Positions 1 to 6,476 of a stretch of DNA of 10,372 bases are shown piece after piece. Every line of letters begins with the position of its first letter. Within the stretch, counting starts at the first letter, position 1. The DNA is from Spirochaetales bacterium (lineage in GTDB: Bacteria; Spirochaetota; Spirochaetia; DSM-27196; SLST01), in assembly GCA_028284845.1 (NCBI GenBank), contig JANQQY010000482.1, forward strand, positions 1 to 10,372. The letters run 5' to 3'. The position numbers and the translations under genes are program-made. The notes under the pieces were generated by a model. The model worked only from the letters and a program-made list of their open reading frames with translations, did no database searches and was not told where the DNA came from.

Positions 1-1331
1 TTGGCGACGATCTGCCAGTAGTAGGTCGTGCCACGATCGAGAATCCCCAGCGTGTAGTCCGAGTCGGTGACGGTGGCCACGGGGCTGGCCGGAAGAGAGC
101 CGGAACCAAAGTAGACGTCGTACTCATCGGCCCGGCTTGCATTAGTCCAATCGAGCGGAATCGAGCGAGTACCAACTCCCGTTTCACCGTCTCCGGGCGA
201 GGAGAGCGAGAAAGACCCGGGAGGCTCGAGCTGGACCGTGAAATTCCAAATTGGTCCCGCGCTCTCGCCTCCGCTATTCACGGCGACGATCTGCCAGAAG
301 TAGGTCTGGCTGTACTCGAGCGTCCCCGGATCGTAGCTGGTGCCGCCGACGGATGCGACAAGCGTTTCGGGAACCTCGTTCGTTCCAAAGTAGACCTCGT
401 AGCTGGTCGCTCGTGCGGATGGGTCCCACGAAAGGACGGTGTCGCGAGAACGGCCGTTTGAACCGGTCAAGGGAGATGGGCCGGACGGTACCGAGGGAGG
501 ATCCGGTACGGTCGTGAATGAGAAGGGACCGATCGAGCGCGATCCACCAACGTTGTTCGCAACGACGCGCCAGTAGTAGGTGGTGCCGGGCGACAGTCCG
601 GTCCGCGACAGAATCGACTCAGAGGTCGAGGCTGCAAAGGGTGGGTCCGCAGCCGTACCAAAGTAGACATCGTAGTCGTCCGCGCGAGTGGCGTCTGTCC
701 AGTCGAGCTGAATCTCAACGTCCTGATCCACAGCCGCATCAGAGGGAGAGACGAGCGAGAAGCTCCCCGGCTGCTGAACGATGGTCGTGAATGTCCATGT
801 GGGCCCGGTCGTCGATCCCGCGGCGTTCACCGAGGTGACCTCCCACTCGTAGGTCGTGTCCCATGAGAGGCGCGGCAGTGCGAAACTGCTGACACCGATG
901 CCCGCCTCGGTTGTCCAGCCTCCACCTACGGGTCGATAGCGGAGCGTGTACGAGGCGGCGTCAGTCGCGTCGGCCCAATCGAGATCGACATCCCGTGAGA
1001 GGTTGAGTGCATCGTCTGCGGGTGTGGGTCCAAACGGGGCGGCAGGTGGCGAGAGGGGCTCGTCCTGCGTGGTGAAGCTCCACTGAGGGCCGGCTGTCTG
1101 ACCGTAGCTGTTTGAGGCGACCACCATCCATTCGTATGTCGTTGAGTACTCAAGATCTGGCGCGTACTCGCTCTCGCTGACCGTCGCAACCGGAGTCCCG
1201 GGAAGGGAATCGACACCAATGTAGACATCGTAGGAGGTCGCACGTGAAACGTCGGCCCAATCGAGGCCGGCGGAGATGCTGATTCCGGTCCCCTCGTCTG
1301 CGGGCGTGGGAGTCGATGGGACTCCGGGGGC
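1..1331 (-). repeat. Tandem FN3-coding modules, about 92 codons each
   Basis: Five consecutive modules inside the lipoprotein gene repeat with a period of 91-95 codons. The most conserved nucleotide stretch, encoding T-Y-(Y/F/E)-W, recurs near plus-strand positions 12, 292, 568, 842 and 1126. Modules 1, 3, 4 and 5 resemble each other (DVYFG class), whereas module 2 (residues about 256-345) has SYTLRYRP and lacks DVYFG. Divergence between copies is high, so this is an old protein-domain repeat and not a recent DNA duplication. Confidence 0.8.
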
Positions 1332-1817
1332 TCCCGAAATGACGGTGACTGTGAACTCAGAAACCGAAGTATCGGTTCCATCGCTTACCTCGACCGAAAC
1401 GACAAACACACCCTCTGCATCCGGCACAAACGTCGCAATAAACTCCTCTACGGCGAGCTCGTCGAGAGCGGACGACCGGGGCACTTCTGTGAAGGAGAAC
1501 TCGAATGAGAACTCATCTCCGTCCGGGTCGGTCACCTCCAGGGTTATCTCGACCGCGTCGCCAAGAAAAACCTCAGAAGGTCCAATCAGGCTTACAAGGG
1601 GGGGCTGATTTGGATCGCCATCAGATCCTGATCCGTCCGGAGACTCGGGACCGAGCGGCGGGAAACAGGCGGTCAGCACCAAAAGGAGAATCGATAGGAG
1701 GGCTCCGGATCGGACCGCCGCTTTTGTGCGACGGCCAATCGGCCTTTCAGAAACCTCTCGTACGCCCTCTTTAGTGATTGTTGATCGAGTGGTTCCCCTC
1801 TTGCGTCCTGCTCTCAT
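1..1817 (-). CDS. FN3-repeat surface lipoprotein, 3' end outside the window
   Basis: The minus strand is open from an ATG at 1817-1815 to the left edge, giving 605 codons without a stop. A GGGGGA Shine-Dalgarno lies five bases upstream. After a long basic n-region, a hydrophobic stretch at residues 39-50 ends in the lipobox LTAC, with the lipidated cysteine at residue 51. A Gly/Ser/Pro/Asp linker follows, then an Ig- or cadherin-like domain at about residues 70-160 containing DPDGDEF. Five FN3-like modules come next, with the closing F-T-T/V strand at residues 248, 343, 434 and 526; the fifth is cut after YYWQIVA. Four modules carry the hallmark Y-(D/E)-V-Y-(F/I)-G and the closing T-Y-x-W. 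Such proteins are normally anchored in a membrane and act in adhesion or glycan binding; that role is inferred from architecture only. No catalytic domain is visible in this part. It is likely transcribed separately from the operon upstream of it. Confidence 0.88.
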   Translation of the reverse strand, partial: MRAGRKRGTTRSTITKEGVREVSERPIGRRTKAAVRSGALLSILLLVLTACFPPLGPESPDGSGSDGDPNQPPLVSLIGPSEVFLGDAVEITLEVTDPDGDEFSFEFSFTEVPRSSALDELAVEEFIATFVPDAEGVFVVSVEVSDGTDTSVSEFTVTVISGAPGVPSTPTPADEGTGISISAGLDWADVSRATSYDVYIGVDSLPGTPVATVSESEYAPDLEYSTTYEWMVVASNSYGQTAGPQWSFTTQDEPLSPPAAPFGPTPADDALNLSRDVDLDWADATDAASYTLRYRPVGGGWTTEAGIGVSSFALPRLSWDTTYEWEVTSVNAAGSTTGPTWTFTTIVQQPGSFSLVSPSDAAVDQDVEIQLDWTDATRADDYDVYFGTAADPPFAASTSESILSRTGLSPGTTYYWRVVANNVGGSRSIGPFSFTTVPDPPSVPSGPSPLTGSNGRSRDTVLSWDPSARATSYEVYFGTNEVPETLVASVGGTSYDPGTLEYSQTYFWQIVAVNSGGESAGPIWNFTVQLEPPGSFSLSSPGDGETGVGTRSIPLDWTNASRADEYDVYFGSGSLPASPVATVTDSDYTLGILDRGTTYYWQIVA

Positions 1818-1832
1818 TTGTCCCCCGCAATT

Positions 1833-1878
1833 TCAAACCAGTTTGATAATAATAACGAGAGCGAGGCAAACGGTGCAG
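1833..1878 (-). promoter_or_regulatory. Candidate promoter and palindrome before the lipoprotein gene
   Basis: The 70-bp gap between the operon's last stop and the lipoprotein start is AT-rich relative to its surroundings. Read on the minus strand it contains two overlapping TATTAT boxes (1854-1849 and 1851-1846) that could serve as a -10; a -35 is poor (TGCACC, 3 of 6, 17 bp away). Immediately downstream is TCAAAC-CA-GTTTGA, a 14-bp inverted repeat at 1833-1846, placed where a repressor would block initiation. No terminator for the preceding operon is evident here, so read-through is also possible. Confidence 0.3.
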
Positions 1879-1887
1879 GGGCAGCCT

Positions 1888-2865
1888 CTACTTCAGTCCA
1901 AAGACCTCTTCCTCAATGAACTGCCAGGTTGAGGGGTAGTCACCATTGTCGAGCTTATCGCGGATCGCATCTAACCCAAGGCGGTCGAGCAAGGCGATGA
2001 TCTTCTCCGTGAGTCGCGCATTGATGCCGAACATCTTCTGCATGTCCCAGCGAGTGGGATGCGTATCTGAGGTCATGAAGTCGTCGTAGCCGAACTGCCG
2101 GACGTAGAAGATGAACTCGATGTACTCGAGCAAGGTGTGGCTTCCGGTGAAAAAGTCCCAGTCCCATGTCTTGTCATTGTCGTTGATGTGGATGTAGTAG
2201 GGATAGCCTGAGCTATGAAGCACCGAAAGCGTCTCTGCCGGGTGCTCGTCCGCCAATATGCTGTGCCCGTAGTCCATCGTTACGCCAAGGTTCTTTACCC
2301 CAATCTTATTAATGAGCACGAGGGTATCGGCGGCTCGAGCGAGGAAGCAGTGGCGCCGCGTCTCCTTCGCCTTGTACTCGATGTGAAGAATCACCTCAGG
2401 GCGATGAGCAGCGCCTTCCCCAAAAGCCTCTTCCAGATATCCCCACGCCCGCTGGTAGTCGGTCTGAAAGGGAAACTCAAACCCATCGCCCAGAGGGCAG
2501 CAGGTCACTCGGTTCACACCAATCTCTGCGGCGAAGTCTTTGGCTTCCTTGATGAATTGAATGGCCTTTCCACGAACCGCCTTGTCCGGCGACGTGATGC
2601 CGCCCGACACGAACTCCGGTTCACCCTTCACATTCACGTTGATCGCGCTCACACCAAGCCCGTATTTGTCGAGCGTCTTCTGAAGCTCCTCCACGGAGAT
2701 TCCTGCCGCCGGTCCCACCTCATACGGATAGATCACTTCAACGCCGCTATACCCGGGAATGCCCGCGACGGTGGCGAACTTCTCGTCCAGGGTCTTGGGC
2801 GTGTTGTACGTGTGGAAACGATCCTTGGTCTGACCAAGGAAACTCGTGATAAGGCTGTACTTCAT
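1888..2865 (-). CDS. Xylose-isomerase-like TIM-barrel protein (sugar isomerase/epimerase family)
   Basis: A 325-residue protein of the AP-endonuclease-2/xylose-isomerase-like TIM-barrel superfamily. It begins MKYSLITSFLG, as a first barrel strand would. Candidate metal ligands follow the family order: Glu163 (LHIEYK), Asp198 (TMDYGHS) with His201 nearby, His226 (YIHINDND) and Asp267 (TSDTHPTR). Members isomerise or epimerise keto-sugars and their phosphates or acids using a divalent metal in the cytoplasm; some are decarboxylases. The exact reaction cannot be read from the sequence. The start is supported by AAGGAG seven bases upstream. It is the last gene of the operon, 22 bp after the transketolase C-subunit, so its product probably prepares or processes a transketolase substrate. 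Family call firm; substrate unknown. Confidence 0.85.
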   Translation of the reverse strand: MKYSLITSFLGQTKDRFHTYNTPKTLDEKFATVAGIPGYSGVEVIYPYEVGPAAGISVEELQKTLDKYGLGVSAINVNVKGEPEFVSGGITSPDKAVRGKAIQFIKEAKDFAAEIGVNRVTCCPLGDGFEFPFQTDYQRAWGYLEEAFGEGAAHRPEVILHIEYKAKETRRHCFLARAADTLVLINKIGVKNLGVTMDYGHSILADEHPAETLSVLHSSGYPYYIHINDNDKTWDWDFFTGSHTLLEYIEFIFYVRQFGYDDFMTSDTHPTRWDMQKMFGINARLTEKIIALLDRLGLDAIRDKLDNGDYPSTWQFIEEEVFGLK

Positions 2866-2887
2866 GGGTTGCTCCTTCTACATGCGA

Positions 2888-3889
2888 TTACTTGGCGGCA
2901 ACGACCTCGTTCGCGGCCTCTACGATATGGTGCGCCGAGATTCCGTACTTCTCTATCAGGCTCTGATAGGCTCCGCTTTCGGCGAAGGTGTCCTGCAGAC
3001 CGAGGTTGCGGAAGGGAACCGGGTGCTCGGTCAACGAGAGGTGGGCGAGTTCGTACCCTACGCCGTTTCGTGCCTGGTGGTTCTCTGCAACCACAAGAGC
3101 GCCGGTCTTCCGAATGCTCCTGAGAACGCCATCACGATCGTATGGTTTGATGCTGTAGAGATCGATGACTTCCGCGCTTGTGCCCGTTGTGGCGAGCTGT
3201 TCGGCGGCTTCCAGAGCCTGGAAGACAATGTCTCCATAGCTGACGATGGTGACATCGCTCCCGGTGCGAACCGTCTTTGATTCGCCGAAGGGGAAGGTCT
3301 CACCGGAGGAGTAGATATCAAAGAGCGGATCACGCATCAGGCGGGTGAAGACCGGTCCGTGAACGGAGAAGCTCGTCTCCACACAGGCACGAGCCGAGGC
3401 CGTGTCTGACGGGCAGAGCACACGCATACCGGGAATCGCACTCATCGTGCCGATGTCTTCAGTTGCCTGGTGCGTGACGCCGTCGATGGCGGCGGTGATT
3501 CCGCCGTGAGAGGAGAGGATCTTCACATCGAGATTGGGGTAGGCAATAAAACTGCGGATCGCCTCGAGCGCGCGCATGGTGATAAAGACGCCGTAACCGG
3601 CAACAACGACTGATCGGCCGGACGAGGCGATACCGGCTGCGGTTGCAAAGGTTCCAAGCTCAGCGATGCCAAGGTTGTAGTAACGATCGGGATAGGCTTC
3701 GCCAAAGAGATAGGTATAGGTCGATTTACCAATGTCACTCTCGAGCACCCAGAAGTCGGCGTTGGTCTCGCCGTACTGGACAAGGGCTTCGCTGAACGCT
3801 CTCCGCGTTGGGATCGAGGCGCGCATTCTCTCGGGTGCGCCGGCGGCTGACGCGGCGGGCGCGTGGGTTGGAGCGTCGGTCTTGCTCAT
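2888..3889 (-). CDS. Transketolase, C-terminal (pyrimidine-binding) subunit
   Basis: This 333-residue protein is the second half of a split, thiamine-diphosphate-dependent transketolase. It contains the pyrimidine-binding domain, with the catalytic Glu77 in YYNLGIAE and the conserved block SSHGG at 126-130 followed by GVTHQ and EDIGTMSAIPGM, then the C-terminal transketolase domain from about residue 200. With the partner subunit it would transfer a two-carbon ketol unit between phosphorylated sugars. An Ala/Pro-rich tail at residues 1-22 precedes the domain. That start is chosen because GAGGAGG sits seven bases before ATG 3889-3887, whereas internal Met22 has only a weak site. The ATG overlaps the partner's TGA as ATGA, so the two are translationally coupled, fitting equimolar production of an alpha2beta2-type enzyme. 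Confidence 0.93.
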   Translation of the reverse strand: MSKTDAPTHAPAASAAGAPERMRASIPTRRAFSEALVQYGETNADFWVLESDIGKSTYTYLFGEAYPDRYYNLGIAELGTFATAAGIASSGRSVVVAGYGVFITMRALEAIRSFIAYPNLDVKILSSHGGITAAIDGVTHQATEDIGTMSAIPGMRVLCPSDTASARACVETSFSVHGPVFTRLMRDPLFDIYSSGETFPFGESKTVRTGSDVTIVSYGDIVFQALEAAEQLATTGTSAEVIDLYSIKPYDRDGVLRSIRKTGALVVAENHQARNGVGYELAHLSLTEHPVPFRNLGLQDTFAESGAYQSLIEKYGISAHHIVEAANEVVAAK

Positions 3890-4734
3890 TCTGCTGCCTC
3901 CTCAAGTTCCTTCTTGGCGGCTTCGAACTGCTCCGGCGTGGGAGCCTTTCCATGCCAGTAGGCATCGTTCTCCATGAAGCTCACGCCCTTCCCCTTGGCT
4001 CCGTAACTCACAATACAGTAAGGACCTGCCTGGTGAGCTCGGCCACGCTCAAGAGCCGCGACGACCTGTTCCATGTCGTGACCATCGATCTTCTCCACGG
4101 TCCAGCCGAACGATTGGAACTTCTCGTCAATGGGTTCCATGGGCATGATGTCATCACACGCCCCGTCATTCTGGACGGTGTTTCGGTCGACGATCGCGAC
4201 GAAGTTGTTCAAGGCGTACTTGTTCGCCGTCCCGGCAGCCTCCCAGATGATGCCCTCGTTGATCTCCCCGTCGCCAAGAAGGGTGAAGACGTCGTACGAT
4301 TTCTCCGACCGCTGCGCCTCAAGCGCGATACCCGTTGCGATCGCGAATCCCATTCCTAACGAACCGGTGGTCATGTCAATTCCGGGGCACTTGATGACCG
4401 GGTGACCCTGGAGCGGGCTCCCGAATTGCCGCAGTGTCCAGAGCGTCTCAATGGGGTAGAAACCCTTGAGCGCGAGCGTCGCGTAGAGCCCCGGACAGGC
4501 GTGGCCCTTGGAGAGAATAAACCGATCACGCTCGGACCACTTCGGCTCATCCGGACGAACCCTCAGGATGTGCCAATAGAGTGCAGCCATCAGATCGGCC
4601 TCGCTGAACGATCCCCCAATGTGTCCCGACTGTGCCTTGAAGACCATCTCAAGCACGTGCAATCTGATCTGCCGGGCATGCTCTCGCAGCTCCGAAACCT
4701 TCTCTTTGCTGATGCCGGTTACGGCCGACGTCAT
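3886..4734 (-). CDS. Transketolase, N-terminal (diphosphate-binding) subunit
   Basis: A 282-residue protein covering the diphosphate-binding half of transketolase. Visible landmarks are SGHIGGSFSEADL (residues 36-48), with His38 typical of the substrate channel, SKGHA with His79, GHP with His111, TTGSLG at 122-127, and the thiamine-diphosphate/Mg motif GDGEINEG at 154-161 with its Asn at 185 (VDRN). The usual pyrimidine and C-terminal domains are missing here and supplied by the adjacent gene. A longer reading to 4824 is possible, but ATG 4734-4732 has a strong AGGAGG upstream and begins where family members begin. The start overlaps the preceding TIM-barrel stop as ATGA. Small split transketolases of this size often serve dedicated sugar pathways and not the housekeeping pentose-phosphate route. 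Confidence 0.93.
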   Translation of the reverse strand: MTSAVTGISKEKVSELREHARQIRLHVLEMVFKAQSGHIGGSFSEADLMAALYWHILRVRPDEPKWSERDRFILSKGHACPGLYATLALKGFYPIETLWTLRQFGSPLQGHPVIKCPGIDMTTGSLGMGFAIATGIALEAQRSEKSYDVFTLLGDGEINEGIIWEAAGTANKYALNNFVAIVDRNTVQNDGACDDIMPMEPIDEKFQSFGWTVEKIDGHDMEQVVAALERGRAHQAGPYCIVSYGAKGKGVSFMENDAYWHGKAPTPEQFEAAKKELEEAAE

Positions 4735-5582
4735 AATCCTACCTCCTGAATCACGCCGCTGATCGAAGCGGCAACTCGCTTGTACCCGGCAGTGTATGCA
4801 TCTCGAATCGAGTAAGCCGGACATCGAATCTCAAGATCAAGTGTGAGCTCTGACGGCACAGCCTGCAGACCCGCCATCACGCCCTCCCACGGAATCTCTC
4901 CGTCCCCCGGTGCCTCAGAACTTCCCGCATCGTTGCAATCGCAGAGATGAGTACCGACGATATGCTCGCGAGCCTCGCGGATCGCGGATGGTACGTCGTC
5001 GCCGGCGGCTGCAGCATTCCCGGTATCGAACCAGAGGCGGAGCCCCGGAACGTGCTCGAAGTGACGAAGAAGGTCGTCGACTGATGAAGCGGCTCGGCCC
5101 GGCACCTGTTCAATCGCGACCGTAAGGGCGTTGTTGGATGCAAACCTGACTGCCAATTCCATGGAGCGCAGAAAGTGACGTTCTTCGCTCCCCGCGGAGA
5201 GGACCGGAATCAGGACCGTCCCCGCGCCCAACTCGTGCGCAAGTGCCGCGCATCTGGGCATCTCAGCCGCCACAATCGTTTCGCCGCACTCCGGATTCCG
5301 AACGAGGAGCTCGCCAAGATAGTGTGCGGCGAAACATCGAGGCGAGAGGCCAAGATCGGCTGCTCGCTGCGCGACCTCTCGAGTCGAGTGGGTCGTCCAC
5401 GACTCCATGCGATCGGGATCAAAGACCTCAGGCTCGTAGGCGACAAGCGGCCATCGCGCCTCCGGATCGAGGCTTCTGATGCGGGATAGACCATCCAAGA
5501 CCTGGGCCGGCCCGAACGATTCGCCATACGCAGAGAGGAAGAATGCTGGTGAAACGCCGTACGACGCGCCTTCTTTTTGCAT
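4731..5582 (-). CDS. Sugar isomerase/epimerase-like TIM-barrel protein
   Basis: A 283-residue member of the xylose-isomerase-like TIM-barrel superfamily, only distantly like the one at 1888-2865. The classical four metal ligands are all recognisable: Glu158 (VAIEQ), Asp186 (LWFDTGN), His212 (GTHLCD) and Glu251 (LDLEI), with the family's PGDGEIPW at 225-232. It should be a cytoplasmic metal-dependent isomerase, epimerase or related lyase; substrate unknown. The frame stays open upstream to 5714, but ATG 5582-5580 is preferred: it begins just before the first barrel strand (ASYGVSPAFF), and the upstream stretch is promoter and operator DNA. No clear Shine-Dalgarno precedes it, and the predicted leader is under ten bases. 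First gene of the operon, divergent from the regulator. Confidence 0.85.
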   Translation of the reverse strand: MQKEGASYGVSPAFFLSAYGESFGPAQVLDGLSRIRSLDPEARWPLVAYEPEVFDPDRMESWTTHSTREVAQRAADLGLSPRCFAAHYLGELLVRNPECGETIVAAEMPRCAALAHELGAGTVLIPVLSAGSEERHFLRSMELAVRFASNNALTVAIEQVPGRAASSVDDLLRHFEHVPGLRLWFDTGNAAAAGDDVPSAIREAREHIVGTHLCDCNDAGSSEAPGDGEIPWEGVMAGLQAVPSELTLDLEIRCPAYSIRDAYTAGYKRVAASISGVIQEVGL

Positions 5583-5595
5583 TTTGTATACAGTA
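5582..5595. promoter_or_regulatory. Operator 1, TTTTGTATACAGTA
   Basis: A GTATAC-centred site (centre 5588.5) matching 12 of 14 bases of the perfect palindrome found before the transporter genes. It touches the start codon of the TIM-barrel gene and lies just downstream of its predicted -10 box, so a bound repressor would block the operon. GTATAC centres are known for FadR-like GntR regulators such as UxuR/ExuR; assignment to the adjacent regulator is inference. Confidence 0.75.
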
Positions 5596-5624
5596 TTCGT
5601 ACCACAGAGATTCGCTCCTGTCAA
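5596..5624 (-). promoter_or_regulatory. Promoter of the transketolase operon
   Basis: Reading leftward, a perfect -35 TTGACA at 5624-5619 is followed after 17 bp by TACGAA at 5601-5596, a weak -10 (3 of 6). Initiation would be expected near 5590, only about eight bases before the start codon and inside operator 1. Confidence 0.6.
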
Positions 5625-5650
5625 AGGCTTTGTCACGGTCTTTTTGACAG
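5618..5650. repeat. Inverted repeat formed by the two divergent -35 boxes
   Basis: CTGTCAAA at 5618-5625 and TTTGACAG at 5643-5650 are exact reverse complements separated by 17 bp. Each contains one TTGACA element, so the symmetry is explained at least partly by back-to-back promoters, though the match extends one base beyond the hexamer on each side. Confidence 0.6.
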
Positions 5651-5672
5651 CCCTCCAGGGTCGTGCTACGGT
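5644..5672 (+). promoter_or_regulatory. Promoter of the GntR-family regulator gene
   Basis: A perfect -35 TTGACA at 5644-5649, a 17-bp spacer, and TACGGT at 5667-5672 as a weak -10 (3 of 6). Transcription would begin near 5679, just before operator 2, consistent with negative autoregulation. Confidence 0.55.
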
Positions 5673-5681
5673 CGTTCTGGT

Positions 5682-5695
5682 TTTTGTATACAGGA
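5682..5695. promoter_or_regulatory. Operator 2, TTTTGTATACAGGA
   Basis: Second GTATAC-centred site (centre 5688.5), exactly 100 bp from operator 1. It lies just after the predicted start of the regulator transcript, and its right end overlaps the AGGAG ribosome-binding site at 5692-5696. Its position supports autoregulation by the encoded protein. Confidence 0.7.
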
Positions 5696-5707
5696 GAGCC
5701 AGAACTC

Positions 5708-6379
5708 GTGGCAAATCGGGACTACCGCGTCGATTATGAAGACCTCTCCCAGCAGGTCTACCGAATGCTCAAGCACATGATCCTGGTAGGGGAGCTCAAG
5801 ACCGGTGAAAAGCTTCGCCAGGATGAGCTCGCCGCGCGCCTTGGCGTCTCTCGGACCCCGCTGCTCTCCGCATTCTCCAAGCTCGAGAAAGAGATGCTCG
5901 TTGAGTTGATCCCCCGGCGTGGAGCGTTTGTGCGGAAGTACGAACTCACCGATCTCGTTGATATCTACGAGATACGAGTCCGCCTGGAGCCTCTTGGAGC
6001 GGCTGAAGCGGCGAAACGCGGAACAGACGCTCAGATCGGCACGCTCCTCGAGCAGTGTCAGGAGTTCGCCCGCATGGTCGAACTCAACGATCCGTCCATC
6101 AAAGAGCTCGACTATGAGTTCCACATGCAAATCATGGAGATGAGCGGAAACGAGCTCCTCTACAACATCATCTCCAGCTACAGCATCATCCCGGCGGCCA
6201 ACTTCTACGGATTCTTCAAGGACCCGGCCCTGAGCGCCTCCGAGCACAAGGCAATCTGCTCGGCAATCCGAGAGAGAGACGTTGAGGCCGCACATAGTGA
6301 GATGTTCCGCCACATTGAAAGCGCGAGGGAGCGACTGCTACAGCTGGTGGACAGCGAGAACGCCGCAGATTCCGATTAG
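5708..6379 (+). CDS. GntR-family transcriptional regulator, FCD (FadR/VanR-type)
   Basis: A 223-residue DNA-binding regulator. Residues 10-78 form a GntR winged helix (GELKTGEKLRQDELAARLGVSRTP, then PRRGAFV for the wing). The rest is an all-helical FCD effector domain with the metal/ligand residues Asp135 and His139 (LDYEFH), His180 (SEHK) and His202 (FRHI). FCD regulators usually bind organic or sugar acids. The start is taken as GTG 5708 preceded by AGGAG, 11 bases away; a GTG at 5663 is in frame but would place the promoter and operator inside the gene. The recognition helix reads SRTPLLSAFSKLEKEM where most relatives have TPVREAL, so the usual Arg is absent. It probably controls the divergent operon, itself and the transporter through the three GTATAC operators. 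Confidence 0.92.
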   Translation: MANRDYRVDYEDLSQQVYRMLKHMILVGELKTGEKLRQDELAARLGVSRTPLLSAFSKLEKEMLVELIPRRGAFVRKYELTDLVDIYEIRVRLEPLGAAEAAKRGTDAQIGTLLEQCQEFARMVELNDPSIKELDYEFHMQIMEMSGNELLYNIISSYSIIPAANFYGFFKDPALSASEHKAICSAIRERDVEAAHSEMFRHIESARERLLQLVDSENAADSD

Positions 6380-6402
6380 TTGAACCGTCTCGAATTTTCC
6401 CC

Positions 6403-6430
6403 TTGACAGCGGCGAAAACTATGATACGAT
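6403..6430 (+). promoter_or_regulatory. Promoter of the TTT transporter operon
   Basis: TTGACA at 6403-6408 (perfect -35), a 16-bp spacer, and TACGAT at 6425-6430 (4 of 6 to TATAAT). Transcription would start near 6437, inside operator 3. It lies 23 bp after the regulator stop, and no terminator separates them, so some read-through from the regulator is possible. Confidence 0.75.
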
Positions 6431-6431
6431 T

Positions 6432-6445
6432 TTTTGTATACAAAA
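6432..6445. promoter_or_regulatory. Operator 3, perfect palindrome TTTTGTATACAAAA
   Basis: A perfect 14-bp palindrome (centre 6438.5) directly over the predicted transcription start of the transporter genes. It shares TTTTGTATACA with operators 1 and 2 and is the best of the three, so it is likely the tightest regulator site. The position is typical of a repressor operator. Confidence 0.8.
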
Positions 6446-6476
6446 TACTTCATACGAAAAACGCTCAGGAGGTTGT

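Noticed and set aside
1..1331. A CRISPR-like or satellite array
   Set aside because: The periodicity is about 275 bp with diverged copies and follows protein modules, not identical short repeats with spacers.
926..1381. A 151-codon minus-strand frame and several plus-strand frames inside the lipoprotein gene
   Set aside because: Ser/Pro/Arg-rich out-of-frame readings; the true minus-strand frame encodes regular FN3 modules and remains open from 1817 to the edge.
2215..3123. A 302-codon plus-strand open frame opposite the first TIM-barrel gene and the transketolase C-subunit
   Set aside because: Arg/Leu/His-rich antisense shadow with no family resemblance; it spans two well-supported genes on the other strand.
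4735..4824. A 30-residue N-terminal extension of the transketolase N-subunit
   Set aside because: It would overlap the TIM-barrel gene by about 90 bp and lacks a ribosome-binding site; ATG 4734 has AGGAGG and the usual family start.
5663..5707. An upstream GTG start for the regulator at 5663
   Set aside because: It would put the -10 box and operator 2 within the coding sequence and has no ribosome-binding site; GTG 5708 fits the domain start.
5583..5714. A longer start for the TIM-barrel gene at 5714
   Set aside because: The extra residues come from promoter and operator DNA and overlap the divergent regulator start.
5666..6313. A 215-codon minus-strand open frame opposite the regulator
   Set aside because: Mirror of regulator codons in GC-rich DNA; the plus-strand product has clear GntR and FCD motifs.
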